Shown: positions 10,340 to 21,342, counted from the first letter of the stretch. The stretch is 64,000 bases of DNA from Emydura subglobosa (GCA_007922225.1 ML679963.1:7411984-7475983), one strand, 5' to 3'. Numbers and translations: made by a program. Notes: generated by a model not told the origin, from the sequence alone.

Positions 10340-10435
10340 CTGAAGTTCAGCTCCTGTGATGTGCCAAGTGACCTCAGCCCCAAAGGACTTCATTGTTAGT
10401 TGAAGTTGTTCACCACCTTGCAGGGTTGGGCCAGA
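10340..10435. repeat. Palindromic MITE-like element, degraded
   Basis: 'agccacctgaagttcagctcc' is loosely mirrored by 'gttgttcaccaccttgcagg' before 'gttgggcca'. It resembles the short hairpin class of the window. Confidence 0.35.
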
Positions 10436-10980
10436 TGAAGGTACCAAAATGCTCTTTCAAAAGTGCGGCCTGTGTGTTGAGGTTGAGCAAAGCACTTAGC
10501 TGTATAAATAATGGGACATTTCAGTTTTTTATAAGCAGTTATTCATGTGATAATTTTATTGATTTCCCCCTCCCCTCCCCATTAGGTCTTAGCAACAAAC
10601 AAACAATTTTGTTTAAATCAACAGATCCTTAAAAACAAAAACAAAAAAACCCCTTAATCTGAGCACTGGTGAAAAGTACCAGGTGCATGGCCCTGGAGGA
10701 TAACGTCCTGTATGTCTGGAGAAGAGGGCTCTGTAAGTGTGAACCCCCAAACTGCCCTGTTTTAGGTGCATCAAGGCAGTTCTGGGTACATTCAATCTTT
10801 GACCTCTATGCTGAGAGTGCCAAGGGGGTGAAGGGTGGGATAGTTCATTCCAGTTGTGTTGGTGGTTTATGTGATGAGGACATTTATCCACTGGGAGCAA
10901 AACTGAAACGGCCCAAGTCATTTTTGCCTACTCACTGACCTGGCTGGATCTGAGCCAGTGACCGAGAGGGGAAAGAAACA
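10436..10980. other. Unassigned; overlapping frames on both strands
   Basis: Open frames at 10613-10921 (-) and 10669-10938 (+) overlap completely. Neither has a domain or splice context. The region is unassigned. Confidence 0.4.
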
Positions 10981-10983
10981 CAG

Positions 10984-11075
10984 GTCCAGATCCTCCAAGG
11001 TACTTAGGCACCTAACTCCCATTGAAACCACTGAGCTTTAGGAGCCTCGCTATCCTTGAGGATTTGGGCCACATT
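10984..11075. repeat. Palindromic 'gatcctc...gaggattt' element
   Basis: 'ccagatcctccaaggtactt' on the left and 'tccttgaggatttgggcc' on the right are inverse, flanking 'cacctaactcccattgaaa'. It is the same type as the cleaner copy at 21243-21342. Confidence 0.6.
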
Positions 11076-11088
11076 GCCTATCGTTCTA

Positions 11089-11212
11089 GGTCAGGCACAA
11101 GTTGTTGGACTAGCTGCAGGAATTACTAGATGAAATTGTATGGCCCATGTTATGCAGGAGGTTGTACTAGGTGATTTTATGGTCCCTTCTGGCCTTAATC
11201 TCCAGGAGTCCC
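11089..11212 (+). mobile_element. CR1 LINE 3' end
   Basis: 'gcaggaattactagatgaaattgtatggcc' type sequence, 'catgttatgcaggaggtt' and 'gatttatggtcccttctggcc'-like sequence reproduce the order of a reptile CR1 3' UTR. It is the same subfamily as 34915-35641. The octamer tail is degraded. Confidence 0.75.
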
Positions 11213-11215
11213 ATT

Positions 11216-12000
11216 AAATTCTATAGGTGCTTTACATGTATTCTTTTCACCTGCTTCTTGTGAAAATCGGGGCAGTGGGGAGGGCACTCAAAGTACTGCT
11301 GGAGGGTTGGATTCAGTCAACTGATTACTAAAATGCAACCGCTGGGTCTCCCTCTCCCTGTAAGCATAAGGTGAGGGCTAAGGTGATAAACTTCAGCCTT
11401 TCATCCCTCCGCCTCCAAGTACTTTCTTTTCATTTATCCAGGGAGATTACAAGTCCCAGCAGGTATTAGCACTGTGTTTATTTGCCATCTGTAAAAACAT
11501 TCTCACATCTCTCTGTTGTTAGGCGCAGCCTCCTTGCATCTGGCAAATTGCCAACGCACGTCAGCATCACTTTTTGGTGTAAAAGTACCTGGGATCTTTC
11601 TGTGAAAGCTGTAAAGCTTTGGCCACTGGGATAATTCCATTTGGTATGAAAAGAGCTGGGGGAGGGAGAGACTAGTCATCGTTGTCCCAAATGCAGCCTG
11701 AAATGAAGTTCTTGCAAACCCCAGGGAGTGTTGCTGGTTAGTTATAGCTAATAGTTAACTATAGCGCCTACTACTGAGAGATTGGGGTTGGGTGGAGAAG
11801 CTGTGTGTCTAGAAAGGTACCCAAGGGCTTTTTCCAGCAGTGCTGAGCACCTGCAGCTCTCATGGACTTCAGCTGCAGTTGAGTGCTCTGCATCTTTGAC
11901 AGTCAGACCCTGAGCATCTAAGCAAGGGAAGGAGAAGGGAGGGGAGAAAGGAGGATTGTAGAAATGAGCAACACATCTCGAAGAACAGCAGTTACTGGTA
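11216..12000. other. Unassigned, partly possible regulatory sequence
   Basis: No repeat recognised between the CR1 end and the T19 tract at 12011-12029. The part at about 11400-11660 is unique-looking, with a balanced composition that could be conserved non-coding sequence. I see no decisive motif cluster. Confidence 0.35.
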
Positions 12001-12010
12001 AGTATTCCTC

Positions 12011-12029
12011 TTTTTTTTTTTTTTTTTTT
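12011..12029. repeat. (T)19 homopolymer
   Basis: An uninterrupted run of 19 T after 'attcctc'. The minus-strand frame 11748-12089 reads it as a lysine run, which argues against that frame being real. Confidence 0.95.
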
Positions 12030-12204
12030 GAAGTGAGATCCTTTGTTAATTAACTTTCCACCTGGACAAGGTGCTTTGAACCCATACACCTTATGGAGAT
12101 AAAGTGCCTATTGATGTTGGTGGGAGTGCTACTTGTACAGGGAATATGGGATCAAGCTTTTATTCTTGCTTTATGTTTGTTTGTCTCATAACATTTGGTA
12201 TTCT

Positions 12205-12455
12205 TCTTAAAGCCCCAGCTCCTGGAATCATCTGATTAGGTAAGAATCTTGTTACATTTAAAAAAAAATCAATTTCTAGCTTTCAGGAAAGACTCAAAAA
12301 TATGACCCCCTAAAGGCTTAAACACCAGAAGGGTTTTTGGGGGTAAAATTTATTATTTTTTATTAAAATACAACAAAAACTTTGTCAATCTCATGATTTT
12401 TGAGACCCAACACAGCTTTTGAACATTCGGTGCCGGCCAGTGCTGCAAGAGCTAT
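12205..12455 (-). repeat. Dispersed repeat with 'ctcatgatttttgag' core
   Basis: Contains 'aagccccagctcctggaatc' at the left, 'aatttctagctttcagg' in the middle, then 'atctcatgatttttgagacc', 'cacagcttttgaacattcgg' and 'tgccggcca' at the right. The inverse words 'catgagattggc' and 'aatcatgagatt' occur at 53190-53225, so the two loci are opposite-strand members of one family. Strand is assigned only relative to that second copy. Confidence 0.55.
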
Positions 12456-13082
12456 TTCAAAACAGCTGTTCTCTGTCACTCTTCCCTCCCATCATTACTA
12501 CGAGTTTTGTACACTGAACTCCTATATGATCTTGATAACTGTTCTTATACAAGTGAAGGTCTAAGCACTCAGAGCAAGCAGAGCCAAGTTCTGAGGCCTG
12601 CAAAGCCCACTGCACTGACCTTCTCTCTCACCCCATCATGAATGTGGAGACCAACCATTGTCAAGGGTGAATTTCAACTTTCGTTTCACAGTGACAGTAG
12701 ATCCTGACCCTTCTTGCCGAGATCGTAGTGTTGGAAATTGCAAAGCTAATGGCTGGTGCCTATAAGCTTGATACAGGAAATAAGGGAAAGCCATGGGTAC
12801 TCCCAGTTACAGGTAATTCTGTCTGTTTTAACCCCACCCCTCAAGCCACACAGGGTTGGACTTTGTGACCTATGAAATCCATATATTCCTTAATTTTTTG
12901 AGGAAGTTAGAACATTTGATGCTTAGGGGGCTAATGCTGTGTCGGCTACCACTGATATCAGGAGGGCTGTTGCAAGTTTCCTCCCAGATGTTGGCCCTTG
13001 CCTATTGCTGAACTTACTCCTCTGCTAGGCATTTAGTATGGGCTTTAGCCACAAAAGGGCAGCACAACAGCAGGGCAGATAG
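12456..13082. other. Unassigned sequence
   Basis: Ordinary unique-looking sequence with no open frame or repeat I can support. Confidence 0.4.
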
Positions 13083-13300
13083 TGATACCTAGTGGACAAA
13101 GCACAGTACTTGAAAGCAAGAGATTCCCGAGTTCTGCTCTTACCTCTGACACAGATGATCTCATTGGAATTAGTCACATCACTTAACCTTTCTGTAGTAA
13201 TGGCAACAATGCTGCCTGACTGTCTCCCTTGCTGGGTGTGTGTGTGTTGCAAGTAATTGCATATAAAGCTTGCACTAAGTGCTAAAATGCACCAAAGAAC
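13083..13300 (+). mobile_element. Degraded tRNA/CORE-type SINE
   Basis: 'tacctagtggacaaagcaca', 'gattcccgagttctgctctt' (a worn B-box region), 'tgatctcattggaattagtc' and 'tcacttaacctttctgtagt' keep the order of tRNA-derived SINEs seen elsewhere here. A short GT run at about 13238-13248 interrupts it. Confidence 0.55.
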
Positions 13301-13345
13301 ACAAACAAACATCTTGAGGTGGATGACCTCATGGCCCCCAAACAT

Positions 13346-14520
13346 CTAGCTGATATGGAGAATTGTCCCTTGGCAACAATACTTGTAAATACTGGCAGCT
13401 ATTCATGCACCCCTGCATGCTAGACTCCGCTTCTCTTGCAGTGAGAAACTGGATAGCACTGCCTGACACTCACACACTTTTTACCTGCCTTGAGCCAGGT
13501 AAGCATAGGGCTACCCCTAAGAGCCACCAAATCCTAAAGCCATCATGGCATGCAATCGTAAGGCGGGTTTGTTAAGAGCACTCACTGCTGGCCTAACTGC
13601 ATTTCTATAGAAGTCAGTCAGAAGAGCGTTAGACCAGGGTTTGTGTGTTTATAAGTCCTGCCCGCTCTTGTCTGGTGGAGATGGGTGGAAAATCATTTTG
13701 TAACCTGTCCAAACCTGCTGAAGTCAGCTGTGAGGCAGGCAAGTGATGTTAGCTTCCCCATCCCTCTCTAGCAATGCAGCGCTTTGAAATGTACTCTCCT
13801 ATCTACTCTGGGCTACAGCCGTCTAAGCCATTCAGAGCCAGGAGTCCAAATCACTTCACTCTCCTGCCTCCAGCTGTTCTGCAATATTTCAATCAGCCTG
13901 CCTTAGCCCCACCTAGCACATTTGTTCAGAGCAACAGCAGGCGCTCAGGGCAAAGGGAAGCAGGGGAAGGACTGTTATGATGCATTCAGGTGTGTGTATG
14001 TGTGAACAGCAATCGCTCCAGTGATGCCGCTAGAATTTCTGATGCTTTAATCAAAGTTGGATTAGAGTCTTATGATTGCAGTGATGAACACTGCATGCTT
14101 GTCTGTGTCATTTTGCTTGTGTCAGGGACTCATTCCTCATATGGGTTTTCCCCTTCTGTTAGTGGTCTAGCTGTTGTGGCAATTTGATGCAGATGTGCTG
14201 TTGCTTAGCCACAACAGGAAGAGCATCTGGCATTGAAGAGCTGCAGGGGCTCAGTTGCTTTTCCACACTGTGGGGCAGATGTTGGGGGGAGGAGAACAGA
14301 GCATCTGACTTGCCTACTGTGACACTGATTTTGGGTGGCGTGAATGATGAGAGAAACAACCTTTTCTTCTTGGGGTGAATGTGGGAAGAGCCACGTTTCT
14401 CCTCAGGCGGCGAGAGCTCGGAGAGACGCAGTGGGGCAGTGAGCTCTGAACCCGAGGGAACCACACCCTGAAATGCTTTCACCGCTTTAAATGATCTGAG
14501 GCTTCTATTGAAAATCAGTA
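13346..14520. other. Unassigned; minus-strand frame 14159-14557
   Basis: Nothing beyond isolated frames. The 132-codon minus-strand frame at 14159-14557 is serine/proline/leucine-rich, with no domain. Confidence 0.35.
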
Positions 14521-14524
14521 AAAT

Positions 14525-15082
14525 TTGAGGCAGGATTTTTGGGTTACAGGGCCCCAAGCTGCTGCAGGGCAGAGATCAGACATTGAGAGAAATGCTTCCT
14601 CCATTCCTGCTAATGGAGCTGGGGAATTGGGCCAGCCTGTAACCTTCAGAGATTGGGTCAAATTGAGATTGTGTGTAGATAGCTTTGTGAGCCGGTGGGC
14701 CGACCCACCAGCTGGGGAAGAGGAAATTGCGCTCCAAGGAATGGCACCACTTCAATTCCCTTTGCCTAGGATTTTTCTTGACCTTAGAAACCAAGATTCA
14801 GAACAAAGTGCACCCATGCCGTCTTGTGGCTCCTCAGGGCCTTGTCTAGCCTTTGTTTCCAACCCCGCAGAGCCCTCAGCCTTCTTCAGTTCTTCCCAGC
14901 TTCACTCCAGCCAGCTCCTGCTCCCTAATCTGACAGGTGTTGAGAGCGCTTTCCCTGACTCTGGATCTCTCCTGACTGTCTGCTGCTGTGCCCACGAGGC
15001 AGGAAGCCTTATGTGTGGTTCCCCCCTAGGGCAGGTGACTGGGAGCAGGCATGGGAGCTGCAACTACAGCTCCCAGTTTTAA
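14525..15082 (+). other. Longest open frame in the window, probably not a gene
   Basis: 185 codons in a locally GC-richer stretch. The translation is rich in Ser, Pro, Gly and Cys with no recognisable domain, signal sequence or membrane segment. It has no TATA-like or exon-boundary context, and an overlapping minus-strand frame covers part of it. It could be an unspliced part of an unknown transcript or an old LTR-like repeat. I consider chance the best explanation. Confidence 0.15.
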
Positions 15083-15129
15083 AGGGCTGCAAAAGGTGTA
15101 CTGAAATGCACACGTGCTCCAAAAGCCCT

Positions 15130-15190
15130 GTTACAAGGCCCAATTCCATTGACTTCAGTGGGAGTCCCATGTGCTGCCACATTGGACCCA
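15130..15190. repeat. 'ttgacttcagtgggagtc' fragment
   Basis: 'aaggcccaattccattgact' to 'acattggaccc' is a half-element of the hairpin class. 'aaatgcacatatgtggaccc' and 'ttgacttcagtag' at 19210-19250 are a similar fragment. Confidence 0.5.
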
Positions 15191-15199
15191 AAGTGAGCC

Positions 15200-16290
15200 A
15201 GGCTTCTCAGTTGGGCAAATACAAGGCAACTCCTGTAAGTCTCTGGGAAGCACATTGGCTTGAGTTAGGATTCATATTTAGATGTGAGATTTCCACTTAG
15301 TGCACGTGCTCTCTGTATGCTGGGATGGTATGTTCAAGATGAAGGCATTGCTGCAGACTAATATTGGCTACACTTTATGTAGGGAAGATAATGTCTTTAC
15401 GTTGTCATGAGGAAGGGGCATCCAAACCAAAGTCCATGCTACAGTTCAAGGTGGGCAATTGCATTATGCTTGCCAAAAAGAATTTGCCTTTCTAATTTCA
15501 ACTGGAGAAGTGTGTTAGTATTTTTCCACTTCTCTGTGGGCTGTTAAACAATTGCCATTTTCCACCCCAGAAGTGGCTGCACTTCATGGCAGGTGAGTGA
15601 CCCCTGTATAGTGCACATACAATCTGTAAAGTGCTGGGAACCTTCTGCATTAAAGGTGCGGGACAGAAATAAATTTATTTTTTTGTTGCAGTTTGTCGTG
15701 TATGAATTCAGCTTGCATATCTTCCCCTGGACTGTCTTTGCATCACTTTCTAGCCCAGTCATTGTGGAATTAATGTTATTTTTTATTTGGGGACCAGCCT
15801 GGATAGATAATTCATGTGGGTGGCCAGTATAATTTTAAATCCTAAGGGTGGGCGACACAATGCATAAGTGTTTCACTTGATTCTAACTTGTCGTCCGATG
15901 AACTTGCAGAGACAGCAGCTGCATGATGATGTCTGTCCACCAGCACACTGTTTGCCTACCGGCTCATTGCTCTCTTGATACTTGCTATGCTGCTCTTTGC
16001 TTTAAGAGATCCCAATTCACAGACATAATCAACTCGGCAGTTATCTGAAACTGCATCCCAGTGCTGTTCTCTTTGTCATACCTAGAGCAGTCTATATGCT
16101 GGAGAGTCTGAGTCACTGATGTGCAATAACTTCTTTGTGCTGACTTAAATGTAGCTTGGGTTAGCTGGTTAATTCATAAAGTCTATTGTATCGATATTTC
16201 TGTTCTGTAGAGAGATTTCCTTGTCAGAATTATTCTGAGATAAAAGGGTCCTCGCAGGGAGTGTGTGTGTCTAAGTTTAGCTCAGATGTA
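15200..16290. other. Unassigned sequence
   Basis: No credible gene. 'gtaaagtgctgggaaccttc' near 15627 may be a scrap of SINE core. The overlapping short frames at 15544-15832 lack features. Confidence 0.35.
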
Positions 16291-16294
16291 TGTG

Positions 16295-16495
16295 AGACAG
16301 CCTGGTTTAGCAGTTAAGAGCAGGCCACTAGGAATTGGCCTACCTAGGTTTCTGTTTCTATTTTGATTGTAATTTCTTTGGGAGAAGGAGTGTCTTTTTG
16401 TTAATGCATTTGTAGAGCACCTAGCACAATGGGACCCTGGTCCCTGACTGGGGCATTGAGGACCTACAGCAATATAAATAATTAGATATTAATAA
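16295..16495 (+). mobile_element. Turtle-type tRNA SINE, internally deleted
   Basis: The 5' part 'gcctggtttagcagttaaga' resembles a tRNA A-box region. The element then passes abruptly to the 3' tail: 'attgtaatttctttgggaga', 'gtagagcacctagcacaatg', 'gggaccctggtccctgactg', 'gggcattgagg' and an AT-rich end. The middle of the SINE is missing. This tail is one of the main reasons for calling the genome turtle. Confidence 0.8.
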
Positions 16496-16499
16496 CAAT

Positions 16500-16680
16500 T
16501 ATTGGCTCGGCCTCTGATTGTCAGTGTACTTAGTGTAACTATAGGTAAAATATTCTGTACCTTAGTTTTTCCATCTGTAAAATTATTGAGGCTTAGGTGC
16601 TTTGAGATCTTTGGATTACAGGTGCTACACAAATGCAAAGTATTCATATTTTTAATATAGCAATTCAAAGTGATTTCACG
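16500..16680 (+). mobile_element. SINE/CORE fragment
   Basis: 'cttagtttttccatctgtaa', 'gctttgagatctttggatt' and 'ggtgctacacaaatgcaaag' are the usual downstream half of CORE-type SINEs. It directly abuts the SINE above and may be a second insertion. Confidence 0.65.
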
Positions 16681-16799
16681 CTCCAATCTGAAGTGTGGAC
16701 TGAGCCATATTCTATGTCTGTAAACTGCTTCATCTCAATTGGAGTTGTGTCAATTTGTACTAGCAGAGAATTTGGCCTTCTATTTCATGTATGCTTTGT

Positions 16800-17000
16800 G
16801 TGCAAAGGCAAACCTGCTGGCCTTGAGTAGAGCTGCTCTTTACTGCCCCATGGTCAGGAGATGCAGGTTTGAGTCCAGTCCTGTTCCCCTGCAGGAAGCA
16901 TGCTCCACCCATGGGGAAAAGTCAGCAGTGATCCAAATCTTGATGCTGAAGGGTGACCTGCTTGTGGAGAAAAAGTAATGAAAAGCTATGCGCTTAAGAG
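16800..17000 (+). repeat. Possible tRNA-derived SINE head, unassigned family
   Basis: 'gatgcaggtttgagtccagt' at 16860 has a good B-box form (GGTTTGAGTCC). The rest does not match a family I recognise. The sequence around 46745-46970, with 'gtggcttcgagtcctg', has a similar arrangement. Confidence 0.35.
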
Positions 17001-17079
17001 GATTTATGCAAAGTATAGCCGTGTGGTCTTTGTAAGCAACCAAGTGCAGAATAACAGTGTTTTCTGAGCAAGGCTATAA

Positions 17080-17577
17080 CATTGGTTATTTGTACCGGAG
17101 CTTTTTCTAACTGGGATGTTCTGTTGTGTGACAAACAAAACTATTTGATGGGGTTTTGTTTTGCAGTGATGAAGGGCAAAATACCAGGTCGTTACACCTT
17201 AAACACAAACCCCTTAGAGATGAACTCGCCTACCTTTAGCTCGGCGGTAAAGCAGCTGGGCTATAACTATTGTTAGTTTGTCTCATTTTTTCTAAATAAA
17301 GCACCAGTGCCCTGGCCAGTCTTGAGCAAGCCACGGCCAGCCTTGTAAACCAGTACAGCTGGAGAGCATCTCTGAACAGCGTATAGTATTTAATTGTCCA
17401 TATTGTATGACTATAAAGGGAGTTCTTTCTTGCCAAAAACAGGGGAGACAGATGAACACTATTATTTCCCTTGCTGAACTTGAACTCTTCTGTGTCTCAG
17501 AATTTCCTAATGCAGCCCTTTGTAAAGAGTTGCCTACCCCACCTACTTACTGTCTGTCTATCCAGGATACTCCTGTG
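17080..17577. other. Unassigned sequence
   Basis: No gene or repeat supported. The short frame 17407-17754 runs into the MIR downstream. Confidence 0.4.
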
Positions 17578-17706
17578 ACCCTCCTCACTGTATTGTTTGA
17601 GCATTTCACAGTCCTTAATATATTTATTTGGAAAACTCCATGTGAGGCAGGGCGGTGCTGTTATCCCCATTTTACAGATGGGGAACAGAGGCACAGTGAG
17701 ACCCAG
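17578..17706 (+). mobile_element. MIR/CORE-SINE middle part
   Basis: 'ttgagcatttcacagtcctt', 'atccccattttacagatggg' and 'aacagaggcacagtgagacc' follow MIR order. It is cut at 17706 by the next transposon end. Confidence 0.8.
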
Positions 17707-17860
17707 GGTTTGTCTTCACTGCAGTTACCTCAGGTGACTGGCACTCAGTTATGAGCACCTGGGTTTGGCCTAGCCTGAGTATGAACACTCACAACGGTGC
17801 TGTGCTCCATCGAATGAGGCATTAAGGCTTCTGGGGGCACATTCCATGGTTCTTAGCACT
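17707..17860. mobile_element. DNA transposon fragment, 'tttgtcttcact' end
   Basis: 'agggtttgtcttcactgcag' marks a terminus of the 'gtctacact' type. The body ('ggcctagcctgagtatgaac') has no matching right end, so it is truncated. It interrupts the MIR just before the latter's 3' section, suggesting an insertion into it. Confidence 0.45.
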
Positions 17861-17989
17861 GGGAAAGTCAGCACAAATTGATTTTACTAACTAATTAATT
17901 AAAATAAATACCAGCCTCTGACTGTATCCGAGCCCAATCCCTATTTCCTGGGTGGGATGAGAACAACAGCCCTATCTGTCCCCTCTCCC

Positions 17990-18720
17990 CTTTATTTATG
18001 GTGGGAAGAAAAAGCAATTCTGTAACTTTCATGCTCCCCATAGTATATTTATTTGAGCTCCAAGGCAGATGAGTAGGAGTGCTGCCCCTTTAATTAATGT
18101 TCCCTTTGGAGACAGCTGGTGCAATTCCTTTCCTTTTAAGCCCCCTCTCATTTGCATATGGCTTAGTGACCTGCCATTCTTGCAAACGCCAAGGCTCTTG
18201 GGAAGGCAGAACTCCCGCCTCCCACATGGCATAGGGTTCCTCTTGTATTTCTATTTATCAGCAGCCATGTGACACGTAATGAGGAGCACTCTCCTTTTGA
18301 TTAGGGATCTCGGAGGGATTTCAGGCCTTGGGAGCCACAGCTGTCTTCTCGCAGAAAGCAGAGTAGCTTATTACTAAATATTCCATTATTTAATTTGTTT
18401 CCTCTGTTACTTGAAGCCCATTAAAGTCTAATGTGTTTCAATTTGGGCATCAGAAAATAGTCAGAATGGGAGAGCCGTTTTTAAAGCTGCAATAACCTTT
18501 ATAGTGAAACTGCATTCATTTTTAATACACACTTTGCTTGAATACAGAACAATTCCCAGTCGTTTTCTATTCTTTCAATATGTGGAAAGAGCTTGAGGTA
18601 GTTTCTATCTCCCTCGATAAGGAATTCCACACCCTTCCTCCCCTTTTCTCAGCAGGTCATGAAAACTTTTTCTCATTTTAAAAATTCTGCAGAAAATTGG
18701 CTATTTGCGTTCATGAACTG
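17990..18720. promoter_or_regulatory. Strongest candidate conserved non-coding block
   Basis: About 700 bp with no repeat word and a dense set of developmental factor-type motifs: TTAATTAA at 18090-18097, E-box CAGCTG at 18113-18118, octamer ATTTGCAT at 18150-18157, and 'gacacgtaatgagg' near 18272. Further on are 'ttatttaatttg' near 18387, 'cccattaaag' near 18418 and 'cctttatagtg' near 18498. Runs of unique, moderately AT-rich sequence this long between repeat-laden flanks are typical of deeply conserved enhancers. The short frames at 18029-18272 on both strands look incidental. Confidence 0.4.
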
Positions 18721-19198
18721 GATTTTCAATAAAGGCGGAAAACTGAAGCAATTAATTTTTTTTTAAAGAGAATGAGTCTAATCCTCAGAAAGGACATGGT
18801 GTCTCATGTTGAAATTTGTTTGTTTTATTTTTCTTTCCTGACAAATGTGCGTTTTCTTTTTGGCAAAGCTGATTTTATAGAGATTATTTGCAAACAACTG
18901 TACGGCCATCCCCAAAAATCATGGCTCGAGAGAGTGGGATGCAATAGCATGACTTTAAAAAAACAAAACAAAAACTCTTCATATTTTAAACCATGGTATT
19001 TTGGATTCTCTTTATTTTGGTGTTGGAACCCTTAAGATACATGTTTTCACCCATGTGAAACTTCCTTTTCATGAGTTTACAAGATTTGGCAATGCTGAGA
19101 GGGCTTGACAAGTAGAGAATTGTGATAGTGATAGCAGGCTGGAACTAAGCCTGGGGTTGCCAGCGCTGGGTTGTTACCTTGCAGTGGTTACTTACCTT
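18721..19198. other. Unassigned; AT-rich frame 18772-19035
   Basis: An 87-codon frame rich in Phe/Lys in AT-rich DNA, with no domain. Possibly the edge of the regulatory block upstream. Confidence 0.35.
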
Positions 19199-19269
19199 TG
19201 ACCCTGCACTGAAATGCACATATGTGGACCCATTGACTTCAGTAGAGACTCACCTGTGTGGCTCTCATT

Positions 19270-20205
19270 GTGGTGTCCGGGCTTTAATTGGATGTTAACA
19301 TAATTTATTTTAATATTTAAGCTTTATTTAGATTAAATTCTATTCGGTGCCCCAAAAAAATAGAAAGCAAAACAATGAGGAAGTGATTAAAATGGTCAAT
19401 CGGTTAGCTATCCTGAGATTGGTCAGTTTTGTAGAACCCTTTGTTAGCTCTCTGGCTTTTCTGATACATGGGAAGCTGCTGGAGTTATAGGAATTCATAC
19501 CTGGCTTTGTTACAGGCTCTGAGCTCGGGTTGGGTTTGTTTGAAAGGACTTTGGAAGCCCTTCTAAATCCATGTTAACATCACATATAGAATGGTATTTC
19601 AGGCTGAGTTTTGCTGTGAGTTCTTTTGGACTTGTTTGTCACCAAAACTGGGATGTTTGGGAACCTGTATGGCTGGTATAGGAGAAAATTTTCCTATGAC
19701 CTCTTTCAGAATGAGCATGTTGAAGATCTTGCAACTCTTCTCTACAGGTTGATTATTGTCTCTTCCTTCCTACTGCTTATGGTCATGACAGGTTATACTT
19801 GGGTTATAGTCAGGTTACACGTCTCAGTATGAACTTTTATTTGGGGGGAACAGAGGAGGAGTAAAAGTGGAGTTGACCTGAAGCCCAGTATGACCATCCC
19901 CTTTCTTTTCCTCCGCTACTCAGTGACATTCTGAAATCTGAATTTCACAAGAGGAGCAATGCTTTTTATATTGGACTGAATGGACACCCTGAATCTGAAC
20001 CACTTTGGGGGCATGGGGCAAAATCTGCAGCTGAACCTGGATATGAACCTTGTGATTTCTGGCCTATTTCTGTAACTGGCTAAGCTGGAGACCTAGTCTC
20101 CATCTTTCAGGAGACTTAGACGCCAGAGCCAAATCTGAATCTAACCTCAGATATCCGCCTCTTCCTCTTCCACTTCACTGAGCTTTTGGGGGATTTGAAT
20201 CCTAA
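19270..20205. other. Unassigned sequence
   Basis: AT-rich start with 'aatatttaagctttatttag', otherwise ordinary. No gene supported; the frame 19626-19832 has no features. Confidence 0.4.
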
Positions 20206-20209
20206 ATTT

Positions 20210-20312
20210 AAATTTCACATTTATTAATTGTATTTATTTGTGTTGCAATAGTATTGAGGAGCCCCAATCATGGAGTAGGATCCCACTGTGTTTGGAGCTG
20301 TACAAACAGTTC
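20210..20312 (-). mobile_element. Turtle-type SINE 3' tail, reverse orientation
   Basis: 'ttgtatttatttgtgttgca', 'gaggagccccaatcatggag', 'taggatcccactgtgtttgg' and 'agctgtacaaacag' are the reverse complement of the tail found at 60365-60545. Only the 3' end is present. Confidence 0.8.
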
Positions 20313-20604
20313 TTGCTGGAGCCCCATATCCAAGCCTTCATCACCCCATTTGGTTGGCATCAGTTTCTATTTTAATGTTGGGGAGGGGAAAAAACAAGAA
20401 GTGTTTTGGTTTTTTGTGTGTGTGTCCATGGGAGTTTTGCCATTGACTTTGATGGGGCCAGGATTTCACCCCAAATGTATTTCCCATCCAAATGAACTGT
20501 AATGAGCAGTGCTCTGGCAGAGGAATCTGTTGCACACCGGCTTTCAGTAGGCTGAAACAAGCTGAACTTGGGATTGATTGCCGGAAGGTGAAGTTAATAG
20601 AGTC

Positions 20605-20828
20605 TGGGCTTGTCTACACATATAGTGCTGCTTCTCCCATCAGTGTGGGTACTCCACCTCTCCAGGAGGCAGTGGCTACGTTGGCAGGAGAGTCCCTTCC
20701 ATTGACATAGCACTGTCTACAACAGGAATTTGGTCGGTATAACTGTGCCACTCAGTGGTCTTGATTTTCCACACCCTCAGCAATATGGTTATACTGATAT
20801 AGATCAGTAGCGTAGATCACGCCTCTTG
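20605..20828. mobile_element. Non-autonomous DNA transposon, 'gtctacact' family
   Basis: 'tgggcttgtctacacatata' opens the element. 'gggtactccacctctccagg', 'ggcaggagagtcccttccat', 'tgacatagcactgtctacaa', 'gtcggtataactgtgccact' and 'ccacaccctcagcaatatgg' follow in family order. A further scrap with 'gtacttatgttggcaaaact' lies at 20855-20905. Confidence 0.75.
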
Positions 20829-21242
20829 TTATGTGGTAAAAGCAATATTAGGCCAAGTTTGCACTTGTACTTATGTTGGCAAAACTTTTGTCACTCAAGT
20901 TCTGGATCTCGCAAGCTTCAGATGAAGTGTAGAAAGAAAATTCTTTTTCCCAGAGAGGAAAATTCTTCTCTCTGATTGATGGCGATCAGAGAATGTCAGT
21001 AACCATAGCCTCTATAGAATGGGCTATATGGCTGTTTTGTCTATAATATTTGTTTTTAGTGCAGGTTATCTTCCTCCTTTGCATATACAAAAGCAAATAA
21101 ATACAGTCAGCTTCATGCATACATGGCAAAATTTACACCGGTGCCATGTAAAAACTCTGTATTAAGGACCTAAGCCAAAGCTATTTAAATCTATGGAAAG
21201 ATTCCCATTGACTCTTAGGGGTGCTGGAACAGGTCATAAGGC

Positions 21243-21342
21243 TCAAATCCTCAAAGGTATATCGGTGCTAAACTCCCATTGACATCACTGAAGTCAATGG
21301 GAGTTAGGTACCTAAATTCCTTTGAGGATCTGGACTGAAGTC
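21243..21342. repeat. Clean palindromic hairpin element
   Basis: Outer arms ATCCTCAAAGG (21247-21257) and CCTTTGAGGAT (21319-21329) are perfect inverse copies. Inner arms AACTCCCATTGAC (21271-21283) and GTCAATGGGAGTT (21293-21305) are also perfect. This is the best preserved example of the dispersed hairpin class. Confidence 0.85.

Noticed and set aside
14525..15082. Longest open frame, 185 codons (+)
   Set aside because: No domain, biased composition, GC-richer local sequence and an overlapping opposite-strand frame. No exon context.
16860..16875. B-box-like sequence as a tRNA gene
   Set aside because: No matching A box, acceptor stem or anticodon arm. At most it is a SINE head.
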